Shown here: positions 33,407-42,935 of the stretch, one piece after another
How the letters are laid out: each line of letters opens with the position of its first letter
Position numbering within the stretch: position 1 is the stretch's first letter
Source of the DNA: Bacillota bacterium
GTDB lineage: Bacteria > Bacillota > Clostridia > Tissierellales > Sedimentibacteraceae
Length of the DNA: 64,000 bases
Assembly: GCA_023453025.1 (NCBI GenBank)
Contig: JAEXUD010000018.1
Coordinates: 1-64,000, forward strand
Direction of reading: 5' to 3'
The notes under the pieces: model-generated
Database searches by the model: none
What the model saw: only the letters and a program-made list of their open reading frames with translations
What the model was told of the DNA's origin: nothing
Translations under genes and position numbers: made by a program

Positions 33407-35294
33407 TCGGCACCTCCACAACAACCTTGGTTCCCTTGCCCTCTCCGCTTAAAATTTTAAATTGCCCTCCCAGCATTTTTACCCTGTCACTCATTGACGG
33501 AATTCCGACTCCGTACTCTTTGCTTTCAGTATTGAAGCCTATACCGTCATCTTCAATCTGAAAATCATAAAAATCATATTTACTTTCAGCACCGGCTGAA
33601 ATAACCACATTTTGAGCCTTTGCATGTTTTACTGCATTGGTCAGTGCCTCCTGAATAATCCGGTAAATATTAAGTGTTATAGTCTCATCAAAATGCGGAA
33701 TCGGCTTCATGATTTCTAATTTGCAAGATACATTGCTCATTTCATTTAAATCCTTTGCCATAGCCTCAAGCCCGCCTGTCAATCCATTTTCCTTCAGCTG
33801 CTCAGGCTTAAGATTATTCAAGACATTTCGAATCTCATCCATGGAATTTTCCGCCAAAACTACTGCCTTTTCTGTATTCTTCAGAAGTTTTTCCTGTTTT
33901 ATCTCAGCATCTGATGTTAACAGCTGTTTTTTTGTCATGCCGAGAATTAATTTAAGTGCGGCCAGACTTTGCCCCACTCCGTCATGCAAATCTCTGGCAA
34001 GCTTGGTTTTTTCCTGTTCCTCTGTAACTGTCAATAATCGTGCCTGCTTTCTGAGCAAATCATTTTTCTGTTTGATTTCCGTCTCATAGCCGGAGATTTC
34101 CATGTATTTTTCCCAGGAATAAATATCAGAAAATTCTACGATATTAAGACCCTTTTCTTCTTCCTCCGCTGTAACACGCAGCCCTGCACTTTTGTCAATT
34201 ATTTTAAACATTAAGAATGCCATTCCGAAAGCCCAGCAAAAATTGACCGACAAGCCCAGGATTTGAACAAGGAATTGACTGATTCTGCTGCCTGTATGTA
34301 AATATTCGGCATTCATAAAAAACGGCAGCAGCAATATTCCTGATATTCCTCCAAATAAATGTATGGGAACTGCACCGACCGCATCATCGACATTCCATTT
34401 ATCCAATAAATACCTTGATAAGTCAACTATCATGCCGGACAGAAACCCTATCCCTAAGGCCGCAATCGGTTCTAAATAATAGGAATCCGCAGTAATAGCA
34501 ACCAGTCCGCCGAGAACACCGTTAAATATTGATATTAAATACCCTCCCTTTCTTTGGAGAAGCATATTCATCATCAACGCCCCCAGCATTCCGGAGCCTG
34601 CCGCTAAATTAGTGTTCAGCAGTATAAGCCCCACTTTATCGTTAAAAGCAAGGATGCTGCCGCCGTTAAACCCGAACCACGCAAACCATAGGATGAAAAC
34701 ACCCAGGACAGCGAACGGAATATTTGACTTGCCATTTTTTGTTTTTATTCTTTTCCCCACAACAATTGACCCGGCTAAAGCTATAAAGCCTGCTGTTGTG
34801 TGAACAACCGTAGCTCCTGCAAAATCAATAAATCCTAAGTCAGAAAGCCATGTGCCCTGATTCAGAAACAATCCGCCCCAAACCCAATGTCCGTAAACCG
34901 GGAAAATGAACACGGCGCTAATAAATGCCGCAATCTGCAAGGGCAGCAGCTTCGCCCGCTCTGACATGGAGCCTGCAAATATTGTAACCGCTGTTGCCGC
35001 AAACATTAATTGAAAAAATACAAATGAATATCCTAACGGTGAAGCTTCGGAAATGCCTCTGAAAAACCAAAAGCTGTTTCCTATAATCCCATGATAGGTT
35101 TTGCCGAACATAAGCGGAAATCCAAAAAGACAAAATCCGACGGTTGTTATCATAAATGTCAGCAAATTTTCTATTGCAACAAAAATCACATTCTTGCTCT
35201 GGACAAATCCCACCTCATAGCATACAAATCCGGCCTGCATGAAAAAAACAAAGCAGCCGCATATTATAATCCATATGGTATTTATATTCTGCAA
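33399..35294 (-). CDS. Amt-domain sensor histidine kinase
   Basis: About 631 residues. The first 390 form a full Amt-like membrane domain (FVCYEVGFVQSKNV, DFAGATVVHTTAGFIALAGS with pore His, DDAVGAVPIHLFGGISG with second His). A HisKA_3 dimerisation helix with ARDLHDGVGQSLAALKLIL and a HATPase (GIGFNTESKEYGVGIPSMSDRV) follow. This is the architecture of ammonium sensor kinases described for Kuenenia Amt5. Start TTG 35294 fits GGAGAGG; TTG 35312 is in frame but overlaps that site. With the regulator and amt it makes a complete ammonium-sensing unit. Confidence 0.88.
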   Translation of the reverse strand: MQNINTIWIIICGCFVFFMQAGFVCYEVGFVQSKNVIFVAIENLLTFMITTVGFCLFGFPLMFGKTYHGIIGNSFWFFRGISEASPLGYSFVFFQLMFAATAVTIFAGSMSERAKLLPLQIAAFISAVFIFPVYGHWVWGGLFLNQGTWLSDLGFIDFAGATVVHTTAGFIALAGSIVVGKRIKTKNGKSNIPFAVLGVFILWFAWFGFNGGSILAFNDKVGLILLNTNLAAGSGMLGALMMNMLLQRKGGYLISIFNGVLGGLVAITADSYYLEPIAALGIGFLSGMIVDLSRYLLDKWNVDDAVGAVPIHLFGGISGILLLPFFMNAEYLHTGSRISQFLVQILGLSVNFCWAFGMAFLMFKIIDKSAGLRVTAEEEEKGLNIVEFSDIYSWEKYMEISGYETEIKQKNDLLRKQARLLTVTEEQEKTKLARDLHDGVGQSLAALKLILGMTKKQLLTSDAEIKQEKLLKNTEKAVVLAENSMDEIRNVLNNLKPEQLKENGLTGGLEAMAKDLNEMSNVSCKLEIMKPIPHFDETITLNIYRIIQEALTNAVKHAKAQNVVISAGAESKYDFYDFQIEDDGIGFNTESKEYGVGIPSMSDRVKMLGGQFKILSGEGKGTKVVVEVPID

Positions 35295-35405
35295 ATATTT
35301 CACCCTCTCCAACGTGTAATATTTTCAAGTAATATTTACAGTATATACTCATTTGGCTGCTTTATCTATATAATTTTATTGCCTTCCGATTCTTTATTCC
35401 ATCAC

Positions 35406-35453
35406 ATTTCAGAAAAACCGTTCGATGTACAAACGGTTTTTCTGAAATTTTTC
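35406..35453. terminator. Strong hairpin beyond the OsmC and kinase genes
   Basis: ATTTCAGAAAAACCGTT and its complement AACGGTTTTTCTGAAAT form a 17 bp stem around a 9-base loop, with TTTTT to the right. It separates the OsmC gene from the kinase operon. The interval 35454-35535 is GC-rich for this window and holds no gene I can support. Confidence 0.7.
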
Positions 35454-35535
35454 TATATTAATAATACCGCCAAACGAAACATCCCGCCGGCTCGCTGGCT
35501 TCGGCTGTTGGCTGTTCGTCCCGCTGTCCTGTTTC

Positions 35536-36015
35536 TTATACTCTGGTAAGGTTCTTAGCTCCATTGATTACGACATTTAATTCTGGAGTTCTTTCAATTG
35601 TATCTTTCATCGGACAGCGGCTTTCTACAAAATCCACAAATTTTTCAATCTCTTCTTTTGTATTATTTGCATCAATAAACCACTTTGTAGTTATTTTCTT
35701 AAATCCGACTCTTAAATCTACATTTGCATTATTGCCTTGAATCATGTTCTGCAGTGCATCAGTGTCGATTTCACCTTCCATTTCTATTTGTATGTCACCC
35801 AGATGAATATTGCATCTTTCATAGGTCATTTTGGCAACCATATATTTACAGCCGGCCAAAGCGCTCAGCAATGCTTCTCCCGGATTCATCCCTCCGTTTG
35901 AACCGCCCATTTCTTCAGGTTCATCCAATATAAATGATTTGTTTCTTGCCGTACATTCAACCTTGTATGTTCCGCCGGCAGATCTTAATTCAGTTTTCAG
36001 TGTTTTTATTCCCAT
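35536..36015 (-). CDS. OsmC family protein
   Basis: 159 residues. The fold is indicated by DEPEEMGGSNGGMNPGEALLSALAGC, with the peroxidatic Cys at the end of this segment, and by ESRCPMKDTIERTP with the second Cys. OsmC/Ohr proteins reduce organic hydroperoxides using dithiols; related members have other roles. ATG 36015 is followed by a family-typical start. A single-gene unit. The 36016-36287 gap shows no further gene. Confidence 0.88.
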   Translation of the reverse strand: MGIKTLKTELRSAGGTYKVECTARNKSFILDEPEEMGGSNGGMNPGEALLSALAGCKYMVAKMTYERCNIHLGDIQIEMEGEIDTDALQNMIQGNNANVDLRVGFKKITTKWFIDANNTKEEIEKFVDFVESRCPMKDTIERTPELNVVINGAKNLTRV

Positions 36016-36287
36016 AAATTGCCTCCAATTAATTTATATGACCTTAGTATAATAAAAAGGTAAATTAATTATTCAAAGCATTTCTTCTGATGTCTAATGA
36101 ATAAGCTGTCAAAATAATAAGCTAATATCAATTACTCCTATAATTCACACCTAAATGATTGAAACAGCCTACGAACTATGGTAAAATAGATATAAAAATA
36201 GCCGATATGCAAATTTTTTGAACGGCGGCAGTGGAAAGTTCACCCTGTGGTATTTTATATATGATGTGTATGTGAAGGAGGAACAAT

Positions 36288-37154
36288 TTGTACTATCTAT
36301 ATCTTTTTTCTAAGGTTTCAAAATATATAGCTTTAGTAAGTTTAGTAATAACTTTTTTTAGTGATTTAATGATTTTTAAATTGCTTTGTTCGCTTGTATT
36401 CATAGATTTAGCATTAGACTTTTCTGTACTCAAGTGTTCACTTATGCAAATCATAGGTTTATTTCAGGTAAAACATAGATTTAAAGGCAATATGCCTTCG
36501 GTAGATAACTATAAAAATGAAGTAGAATATATATTGCCATTCAATAATAAATGGATTGCCGTAAATGGCTGTTACACAAAAGAATACTCTCATTCCTGGG
36601 ATATCCCAACACAACGATACGCTTATGATTTTGTTATTTTGGATGAAAACGGAAAATCATATAATGGAGAATTTAATAAATGTGATAGCTATTATTGTTA
36701 TGACAAAGACATACTGGCACCCGCTGACGGTGTAGTCGTTGAGGTTGTAAACAACGCCAGTGACAGCTTAATTTTCCCAAAAAGCAGATTTTTTTCAAGA
36801 GCAAGGCATATTGCCGGAAATTATATTGTAATCCAACACGCTGACAGAGAGTACAGCACTCTTGCTCATTTAAAAAAGGACAGCATAACTGTAAAAGTTA
36901 AAGATGTTGTTTCAAGAGGACAATGTATTGCTAAATGTGGAAACACAGGAAATTCAACAGAGCCACATTTACATTTTCAGCTACAGACAAATTCAAGCTT
37001 TTATAGTAGTGCAGGTCTTCCCATACAGTTTAAAAATATAAACCTTTCTCAAGTTGAAATCTATGAAAAATATGACCCAAGACCACATATGGACTATGAC
37101 CAAATTTTAGACGGATATATTACCAGAGGATTTGCAGTCGAAAATAAATCATAA
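36288..37154 (+). CDS. M23 family metallopeptidase, membrane-anchored
   Basis: 288 residues, start TTG 36288 after AGGAGG. Hydrophobic segments in residues 1-60 (VSKYIALVSLVITFFSDLMI and the next) would anchor it. The peptidase domain (about 90-260) carries QRYAYDF, ILAPADGVVVEVV, HIAGNYIVIQHADREYSTLAHL and the zinc HxH in EPHLHFQ. LytM-type enzymes cut peptidoglycan crosslinks; a few serve as antimicrobial lysins. No operon partner. Confidence 0.82.
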   Translation: MYYLYLFSKVSKYIALVSLVITFFSDLMIFKLLCSLVFIDLALDFSVLKCSLMQIIGLFQVKHRFKGNMPSVDNYKNEVEYILPFNNKWIAVNGCYTKEYSHSWDIPTQRYAYDFVILDENGKSYNGEFNKCDSYYCYDKDILAPADGVVVEVVNNASDSLIFPKSRFFSRARHIAGNYIVIQHADREYSTLAHLKKDSITVKVKDVVSRGQCIAKCGNTGNSTEPHLHFQLQTNSSFYSSAGLPIQFKNINLSQVEIYEKYDPRPHMDYDQILDGYITRGFAVENKS

Positions 37155-37159
37155 CTTCT

Positions 37160-37573
37160 ATGGGCATCCGCTACCTTGATAACTCCTCCGGGCTCGTTCC
37201 TCATGCAAAATACACCCTGACTGAGCTTAAAAAAATGGGAAAGAAAATATACTCAGCTTCTAACGGTGTATATAGCACACAATTAAAACGCCTGTCAAAT
37301 GCCGGCATTATCGACTTGTTTGACGGACATTTTATATCAGACAGAATAAAATATGAAAAACCATCCCCGTGTTTTTTTAAATTCTGTATCAAAAACACAG
37401 GCATGGTTCCCAATGGCTCTATAATAATGGTAGGAGACAGCCCCACTTCCGATATAATAGGGGCAATGAATTCCGGAATCGACTCCTGCTTTTATCAGCA
37501 TAGCGAAAATGTTACATGTACCTGCGCTACATATACCATTAACGACATTGCTGAGCTTTTAAATATCGTTTAA
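37160..37573 (+). pseudogene. HAD-family nucleotidase (YjjG-like), N-terminal part missing
   Basis: 137 codons corresponding to the C-terminal half of YjjG-type phosphatases: SASNGVYSTQLKRLSNAGI (motif II region), YEKPSPCFF (motif III Lys) and MVGDSPTSDIIGAMNSGID (motif IV). The N-terminal nucleophile DxD and cap are absent and no frame upstream supplies them, so this fragment should not be active. Confidence 0.7.
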
Positions 37574-37764
37574 TTGTTTTAAAGTCCGCATATCTTTATT
37601 ATTCTTCGGTCTTGCTGACTTTTAGTTTAATTATATATCAGATAATCTGATCCATCCCTTGATATTAATATTTCAAGATTATTAAATATTTTCTCTTCAT
37701 ACCAGTTCCACCATTTAAGCTTTAACAATAGTACGATTTTTTCATAACTGAAACGCTTTTTAAT

Positions 37765-38007
37765 TTGCCTAAACGGACAAACGTAGAAATTGGAGAATAT
37801 ACTTATTATAGTGATAATAAAAAGTCTCCTGAGAAGTTTTATTATCACATAGATCATCATTATGAATTTCTGGGCGATAAGCTGATCATAGGTAAATTTT
37901 GCGCAATAGCAGAGGGCGTTAAATTCATTTTACCTTTGACCATTCATTTAATTGTGTCAATTTATACTGACAAACATCTTTTTAATCTTTCATTATATCA
38001 CTTTTAA
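37765..38007 (+). pseudogene. Fragment of a hexapeptide (Vat/CatB-like) acetyltransferase
   Basis: VEIGEYTYYSDNKKSPEKFYY and HHYEFLGDKLIIGKFCAIAEGVKFI match the start of xenobiotic O-acetyltransferases of the left-handed beta-helix type. After that the frame degenerates, and the catalytic NHxxxxxSTYPF region is not intact. About 80 of roughly 210 residues remain. Confidence 0.65.
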
Positions 38008-38139
38008 ATTACTTTTACAATTATTAAAATTAATAATATTTAATACTTAATTTTGCCCATTATAATAAATTCTAATTTTTGATAGTATTAATAATTAAAT
38101 ATTGTGTAATAATCACAACTATGAAAGGGGAAAAGAAAG

Positions 38140-39030
38140 ATGGAAAAAGAAGAAATGAACAAAATGTTTAGCCCATTTTCCAAAATGTCACTTAGTCAAA
38201 AAGGACGTAAGACTATTCATTATCTGCAAAAACTGAAGGATGAGGGTACTCACATCGTACAGCATTGTCCAAGCATGCTGGGTCCAATGTTTACAATGGC
38301 TGCTGATATGGCCGGTGTAGATATTTGCCGGCTTCCTCCGTCAAACGGACGAATAGGACCAGAAGAGGCATTGAAACGTTCGATGGAATGGATTGGAGAA
38401 AACCGCAGTGTTGCACCACGCATCCATATCAATTATGTTGCTGATACAATAGCTTTCGCATCAAAGGAAGATGCCTTAGCAAACTTTTCTAAATTCCATA
38501 TAGCAGGTGCTGATTCTATACTGCCGATGGGTATCAACAACGAGACACTGGAGTATGTAGCAAAGAACTATGTAATCGTATACGGGCATGTTGGTGCCAT
38601 TTCCGGTTGGCAGACGATGGGCGCATACGGCGGCTATAAACGTTTGGGCAAGACTTCTGAAGACGCCATGAAAGTTTTCAGACAAGCTTATGAATATCAG
38701 GAATGCGGTATGAAAGCAATGTCCATTGAGCTGACACCTATCGAAGTCAGCAATGCTATCGCTAAAAAGCTGCGTGTTCCCGTAATATCTATTGCGGCCG
38801 GCGGCGCATGCGACGGCAGTGAAATGGTCGATGCGGACTTATTCGGACTAATGGCTAATCCTGCTTCCCATGCTAAAACATACTCTTACTTATTAAAATT
38901 TGCTTCCGAAACATATGGTGCATGGGCAAAGGATGTCAGAACCGGAGAATATCCGGAGGATAAGCACGGATTCCATATGGAAGAAAAAGAATTAGATAAG
39001 TTCTTAAATGAATTAGAGCAAAAATATTAA
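38140..39030 (+). CDS. PanB-like protein with an altered active site
   Basis: 296 residues with the fold of ketopantoate hydroxymethyltransferase: GHVGAISGWQTMGAYGGYKRLGKT parallels the GHIGLTPQ...GGYKVQGK segment, and IELTPIEVSNAIAKKLRVPVISIAAG parallels LECVPxxLAxxIT...IPxIGIGAG. The metal-binding VGDS near the N-terminus is replaced by CRLPPS, and the KLEGG strand by ILPMG. So several PanB ligands and the catalytic Lys are missing, and another reaction is likely. ATG 38140 follows GGGG; ATG 38155 is possible. A lone gene with a hairpin after its stop. Confidence 0.6.
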   Translation: MEKEEMNKMFSPFSKMSLSQKGRKTIHYLQKLKDEGTHIVQHCPSMLGPMFTMAADMAGVDICRLPPSNGRIGPEEALKRSMEWIGENRSVAPRIHINYVADTIAFASKEDALANFSKFHIAGADSILPMGINNETLEYVAKNYVIVYGHVGAISGWQTMGAYGGYKRLGKTSEDAMKVFRQAYEYQECGMKAMSIELTPIEVSNAIAKKLRVPVISIAAGGACDGSEMVDADLFGLMANPASHAKTYSYLLKFASETYGAWAKDVRTGEYPEDKHGFHMEEKELDKFLNELEQKY

Positions 39031-39036
39031 TTTATT

Positions 39037-39209
39037 TATATAATCAGTCAATGTAAATCATCGACTGATTATATACGAATAAATTATATTTAGTATTGTC
39101 AGTTTTTGCTTATTGAGCATAATGAATTATAATTTACCTGGGGATTACGGGTATTGACAACGTAAAAAAGCAGATGAGGTTCTTTTATAGAACCTCGTCT
39201 GCTTTTTTG
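39037..39209 (+). terminator. Two hairpins after the PanB-like gene
   Basis: First, 39037-39075: perfect 13 bp arms TATATAATCAGTC/GACTGATTATATA. Second, 39165-39209: AAAGCAGATGAGGTTC/GAACCTCGTCTGC with one G-T pair and a TTTTTT tail, a textbook terminator. Nothing else is apparent in 39031-39355. Confidence 0.8.
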
Positions 39210-39355
39210 TAATAACACAGTAGTTAATGATTGTTTTATTATTTCTATTATACATAAGTTTCATCACATTTGTCGAAATATGTAACAAATCTACACCTTG
39301 TACAATATAATGAGGTGTAAAGCAATTTACAAATAAATAGAAGGATGATCCGAAA

Positions 39356-39736
39356 ATGGCTACCCAATTATTTAAACTTGCAATTGATGCTGCTACTACA
39401 ACTGATGTCGTTCTTAACCCGGACATTGAAAATTACTTCTATCTGCTGGAGGAAGTTGACAGAACAGACGATGTTCTTACAATTCCGGCAACTAAGTTTA
39501 TAGACGATGCCGGCGACGTCATGACAGGTAATCTTACGATTGTCGCTACAGACAATGGATATTATCTGTTGTTTATCAACGGTGTATTGCAGCAATCCAG
39601 TCTGTATACAGTCAGCGGTGATGGTTCACAAGTTATTGTTAATGATGCAGCTACGATACCGGTTGGAGCTCCAATCACTCTGATTGTAACTAACTTTGCT
39701 CCAATCTCTGATTCTGACACCACAGTAACAACTTAA
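39356..39736 (+). CDS. DUF4183 domain protein, probable spore-surface protein
   Basis: 126 residues. The DUF4183 pattern is seen in YYLLFINGVLQQSSLYTVSGDG followed by PVGAPITLIV. DUF4183 proteins occur mainly in spore formers and some are coat or exosporium associated. No signal peptide and a Thr/Asp-rich end. AAGGAT precedes ATG 39356. First gene of a same-strand cluster of related surface proteins, separated from the next by about 108 bases. Confidence 0.75.
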   Translation: MATQLFKLAIDAATTTDVVLNPDIENYFYLLEEVDRTDDVLTIPATKFIDDAGDVMTGNLTIVATDNGYYLLFINGVLQQSSLYTVSGDGSQVIVNDAATIPVGAPITLIVTNFAPISDSDTTVTT

Positions 39737-39844
39737 CTATCAAATTTGGGATGTGCTATAATCGTACATCCCTTTTCATATATAACCTGCTTGTTATTCA
39801 ATAGATAAGATAATAAAATATGTATTAATTTTGAGGTGTTCACT

Positions 39845-42406
39845 ATGATTGAAGCTAACAAACTTTCTTTCAGCCATGAAAAGAATTTATTAAATGCAGA
39901 TATCTATCAATATAATACTCTGTCCGACGGAGTCAAAAAAATTTATACAAATGATGATGAATTAACTGAATATGGCAGCAGAGGCATTCTTGATCCTGAT
40001 GATGTCTCTTATTTCGGATTGTTTATTAACGGAGTGCTGCAGCCAAAGGTTAACTATGAAATACAAAAGGGACTTCTCATTCTTAAAACGGAAGATGTAC
40101 CTATAAAGGGTTCTGCCATTATTATATCTTTTATTACCTTTGAAGATAAAGGTACAAAATCAGCAAAGCTTAATTCTGCGTCAGTTGAAGGTATCCTTCC
40201 TTCCGGCGTAATCTCCGGCGGTCCTGTGACAGATACAGGTATTTATGTACGGGATAATATAAATAATTACCTTCGGTTGGAGAGCGCTCTTTTGTGCGGA
40301 CCTGCATGTATTCCCTCAGGTTGTAAAGAAATCTGGGATTTTACCTTAACAGTAAATAATATCAGCCATATACCGATTACAGATATTGTTGCAACAGATA
40401 CAATTCTGTTGGATGTAATCACTGATATAAAAAACACCTTCGTCTCCTGCGGAATCATATTGATACAGGAGGGGACAATTACCTGGAATATCGGTACTCT
40501 GAACCCGGGTGAATCCGCTGCTGCTAAATTCAGGGTACAGGGTTTCTTTCAGGCAGCGGGAGCTCGTCATATCGACAGAAGTATGGCATCCGGAAATACT
40601 GTCTCAGGTCCTGTAAGCGCCGATATTATTTGCACAAACCCCATCAATGTCAGTCAGGGTCTGGATCTCACTCAAACAATAATTTCAGGTCCTGCAAAAG
40701 TAAATGCCGGTACATTCAATACATGGAGGATTGAAATAAAGATATCTAATCTCAGCATCAATACTGTATCTTGTATTCTGATAAGAGATATTTTATTCAT
40801 TGATTGTATCACATGTATAAAAACCATCAGTGTTTCTCATGGAGCAGTAAAAATATCAGATAATGAAATTCTTTGGAAAATTGATACGCTAAGAGAATCT
40901 GACACCTCAGTTCTTATGGTAGATATCGCAGGCTGTTTCTGCCTGAACGGATGTAAAGCTTTAGGTATTGCCTTAGGAGCGGGGTGTATGTATACAAAAG
41001 AAATATTTTCTAATCCTTCTCAGGATTTTCAAATAGTAGTTTCTCCAAGTGCGAATATGGTAAAACAGCGACTGTTATTGGAGACCCATGCTTTAAATGA
41101 CTCCATGGTGACATTTTCAGACTGTACTAAAAAATGGACTTTTTCACTGAATATTACTAACACAAGCAATGAAATTATGAAAAATCTCCTTGTTATAGAC
41201 TATATTCTTTTGGATGAATTTAAGAATATAATAATTAATTATATAGCATCGGGCATAATATCTGTCTCCGATAACTCTGTTATATGGGATATCGAAGAGC
41301 TTTTGCCCTGTGAAACCCTGACAGCCGTTATTGAGGTTGATGGTTTTTTCAATACTACCGGATGCCGCCCACTAAGCAGAGCGATTGCCAAGGGCTCAGA
41401 TTCGGATTCATGTGTAATATCTGATATAATTTCGCCATGTCCTGCCAAGGTTTTTAGATGCAAAAAACATTTAAGGACTTATGCCTGCAGCAATGAGGTT
41501 ATCAGGACTGTATCTGCTCCCGAGAGGTTAACCGGTATTCACGGAAATATTGATTGTCCTGACATATTTGGTGATTTAACGATTGAGAAGTACATTGTAT
41601 CGGGTCCCTCAGAGGTTAATGCAAATCAAATTAATACCTGGAGAGTTGAAATAAGAGTATCCAATTATGGGCATGGCCCGGCCAGTAATGTTATAATGAC
41701 AGATGCCTTACTGCCGGATGAGTTGACTTGTTTTAACCCCATAAGCTTTACCAAGGGCACTGTATATCAAGAAAATAATATAATAACCTGGGATGTAGGA
41801 ACTTTGAATTCCGGGAATACAGTTGTATTACTGGCAGAAGTCACCGGCTCTTTTTATAATAAAAAAAGTAAAATCCTTGATGTTTCCGATTATCAATATA
41901 ATGCTGTTTCAAATGGTATCAAAAAAGAATTTACAAATACCGATGAATTATTAGTATACGGAAACTATGGTATACCTGACCCAAATGATGTATCCTTTTT
42001 TAATCTCTTTATTAACGGAGTATTGCAGCCGGAAACTAATTATTATGTAGAAGCCGGTCTTCTTACCCTGACCGTGTCAGAGCCTCCTGAAAAAAATGTA
42101 CCGATTATTCTCGAATATTTGGTAATCAAGAATGATGATAATCAACTGCTTAAAGCAGAAACCAGCCAGTATAATACCTTGTCAAACGGAGGAAAAACTT
42201 ATACCGATGCGGACGAATTAACTGTTTATGGAGATAGGGGGATTATAGACCCTGATCAAGCTTCTTATAACCATCTTTTTGTGAACGGAGTCATTCAGCC
42301 GGGTATTAATTATGTCATTGAGCCGGGAATCCTTACATTGACAGTGGCATATGCTCCTGTTGAAGAATCTCCTATATTGGTAAAGTTTATTTCTTTATAT
42401 TTATAG
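39845..42406 (+). CDS. Large surface protein with DUF4183 and DUF11-like repeats
   Basis: 853 residues from ATG 39845 (GAGGTG six bases before). One DUF4183 unit at the start (LFINGVLQPKVNYEI) and two at the end (LFINGVLQPETNYYV, LFVNGVIQPGINYVI) bracket four DUF11-like beta domains. Their shared marks are KxWxFTLxxxN, VxDxILLD and ITWxIGTLNxGE. No signal peptide, so it may be assembled from the mother cell onto the spore; this is inference. Cysteines are unusually many for a surface protein, suggesting crosslinking. Confidence 0.75.
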   Translation: MIEANKLSFSHEKNLLNADIYQYNTLSDGVKKIYTNDDELTEYGSRGILDPDDVSYFGLFINGVLQPKVNYEIQKGLLILKTEDVPIKGSAIIISFITFEDKGTKSAKLNSASVEGILPSGVISGGPVTDTGIYVRDNINNYLRLESALLCGPACIPSGCKEIWDFTLTVNNISHIPITDIVATDTILLDVITDIKNTFVSCGIILIQEGTITWNIGTLNPGESAAAKFRVQGFFQAAGARHIDRSMASGNTVSGPVSADIICTNPINVSQGLDLTQTIISGPAKVNAGTFNTWRIEIKISNLSINTVSCILIRDILFIDCITCIKTISVSHGAVKISDNEILWKIDTLRESDTSVLMVDIAGCFCLNGCKALGIALGAGCMYTKEIFSNPSQDFQIVVSPSANMVKQRLLLETHALNDSMVTFSDCTKKWTFSLNITNTSNEIMKNLLVIDYILLDEFKNIIINYIASGIISVSDNSVIWDIEELLPCETLTAVIEVDGFFNTTGCRPLSRAIAKGSDSDSCVISDIISPCPAKVFRCKKHLRTYACSNEVIRTVSAPERLTGIHGNIDCPDIFGDLTIEKYIVSGPSEVNANQINTWRVEIRVSNYGHGPASNVIMTDALLPDELTCFNPISFTKGTVYQENNIITWDVGTLNSGNTVVLLAEVTGSFYNKKSKILDVSDYQYNAVSNGIKKEFTNTDELLVYGNYGIPDPNDVSFFNLFINGVLQPETNYYVEAGLLTLTVSEPPEKNVPIILEYLVIKNDDNQLLKAETSQYNTLSNGGKTYTDADELTVYGDRGIIDPDQASYNHLFVNGVIQPGINYVIEPGILTLTVAYAPVEESPILVKFISLYL

Positions 42407-42439
42407 GGGTATTGAATTATTTTCAGTCCAACATAAAGC

Positions 42440-42481
42440 AGGCTGCACATTTAAAAAAGTTCATATAATATAGTGCAGCCT
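42440..42481 (+). terminator. Hairpin after the large surface protein
   Basis: AGGCTGCAC and GTGCAGCCT are perfect 9 bp arms around a 24-base loop, 34 bases after the stop. No clear T run, so termination is uncertain. Confidence 0.5.
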
Positions 42482-42530
42482 AATATAATATATAATATAA
42501 ACCTTAAAATATATTGACAGGAGTGTATTA

Positions 42531-42902
42531 ATGGGCGACAATACAAAGCTTATGAGTATCGTTTTTAATTTAGAAGATCCTCTGCTGACAAGAGAATATC
42601 CCTCTGATATTGTTTTGTTTCAAACCTTTACCACACTTCAGACGAATACACCTATATGGACACCCGATACTGATAAAAGTATTTTCCTGACTGCATTGCA
42701 GGTTTCTGCCCCTGCCCCTGTTGTTGTGCAATTAAACAGAGGAAGTAATGCTGCCTTTATGTCAATGGCCCTTACCAGTACTCTTGCCACATATGGCATG
42801 AGCTTTTCCTCTCCGATTGAATTTAATCCGGATGAGACAATCTCCATTACAACTGATATCGAAGGGACAGTCAATATTACTCTTTTAGGTTATGAGCTTT
42901 AA
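42531..42902 (+). CDS. Hypothetical protein of the surface cluster
   Basis: 123 residues, ATG 42531 after AGGAG. The middle IWTPDTDKSIFLTALQVSAPAPVVVQL and the end NITLLGYEL recur in the next gene (ILWTPEPPKSIYLTSVQVSAP, TVFGYEA), so these are paralogues. A small beta-rich protein with no signal peptide. Family unknown to me; I infer a spore-surface or structural role from its place next to the DUF4183 genes. Confidence 0.65.
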   Translation: MGDNTKLMSIVFNLEDPLLTREYPSDIVLFQTFTTLQTNTPIWTPDTDKSIFLTALQVSAPAPVVVQLNRGSNAAFMSMALTSTLATYGMSFSSPIEFNPDETISITTDIEGTVNITLLGYEL

Positions 42903-42935
42903 TGCTTTGACAGGAAATTAAAGGAGAGCTATTTA

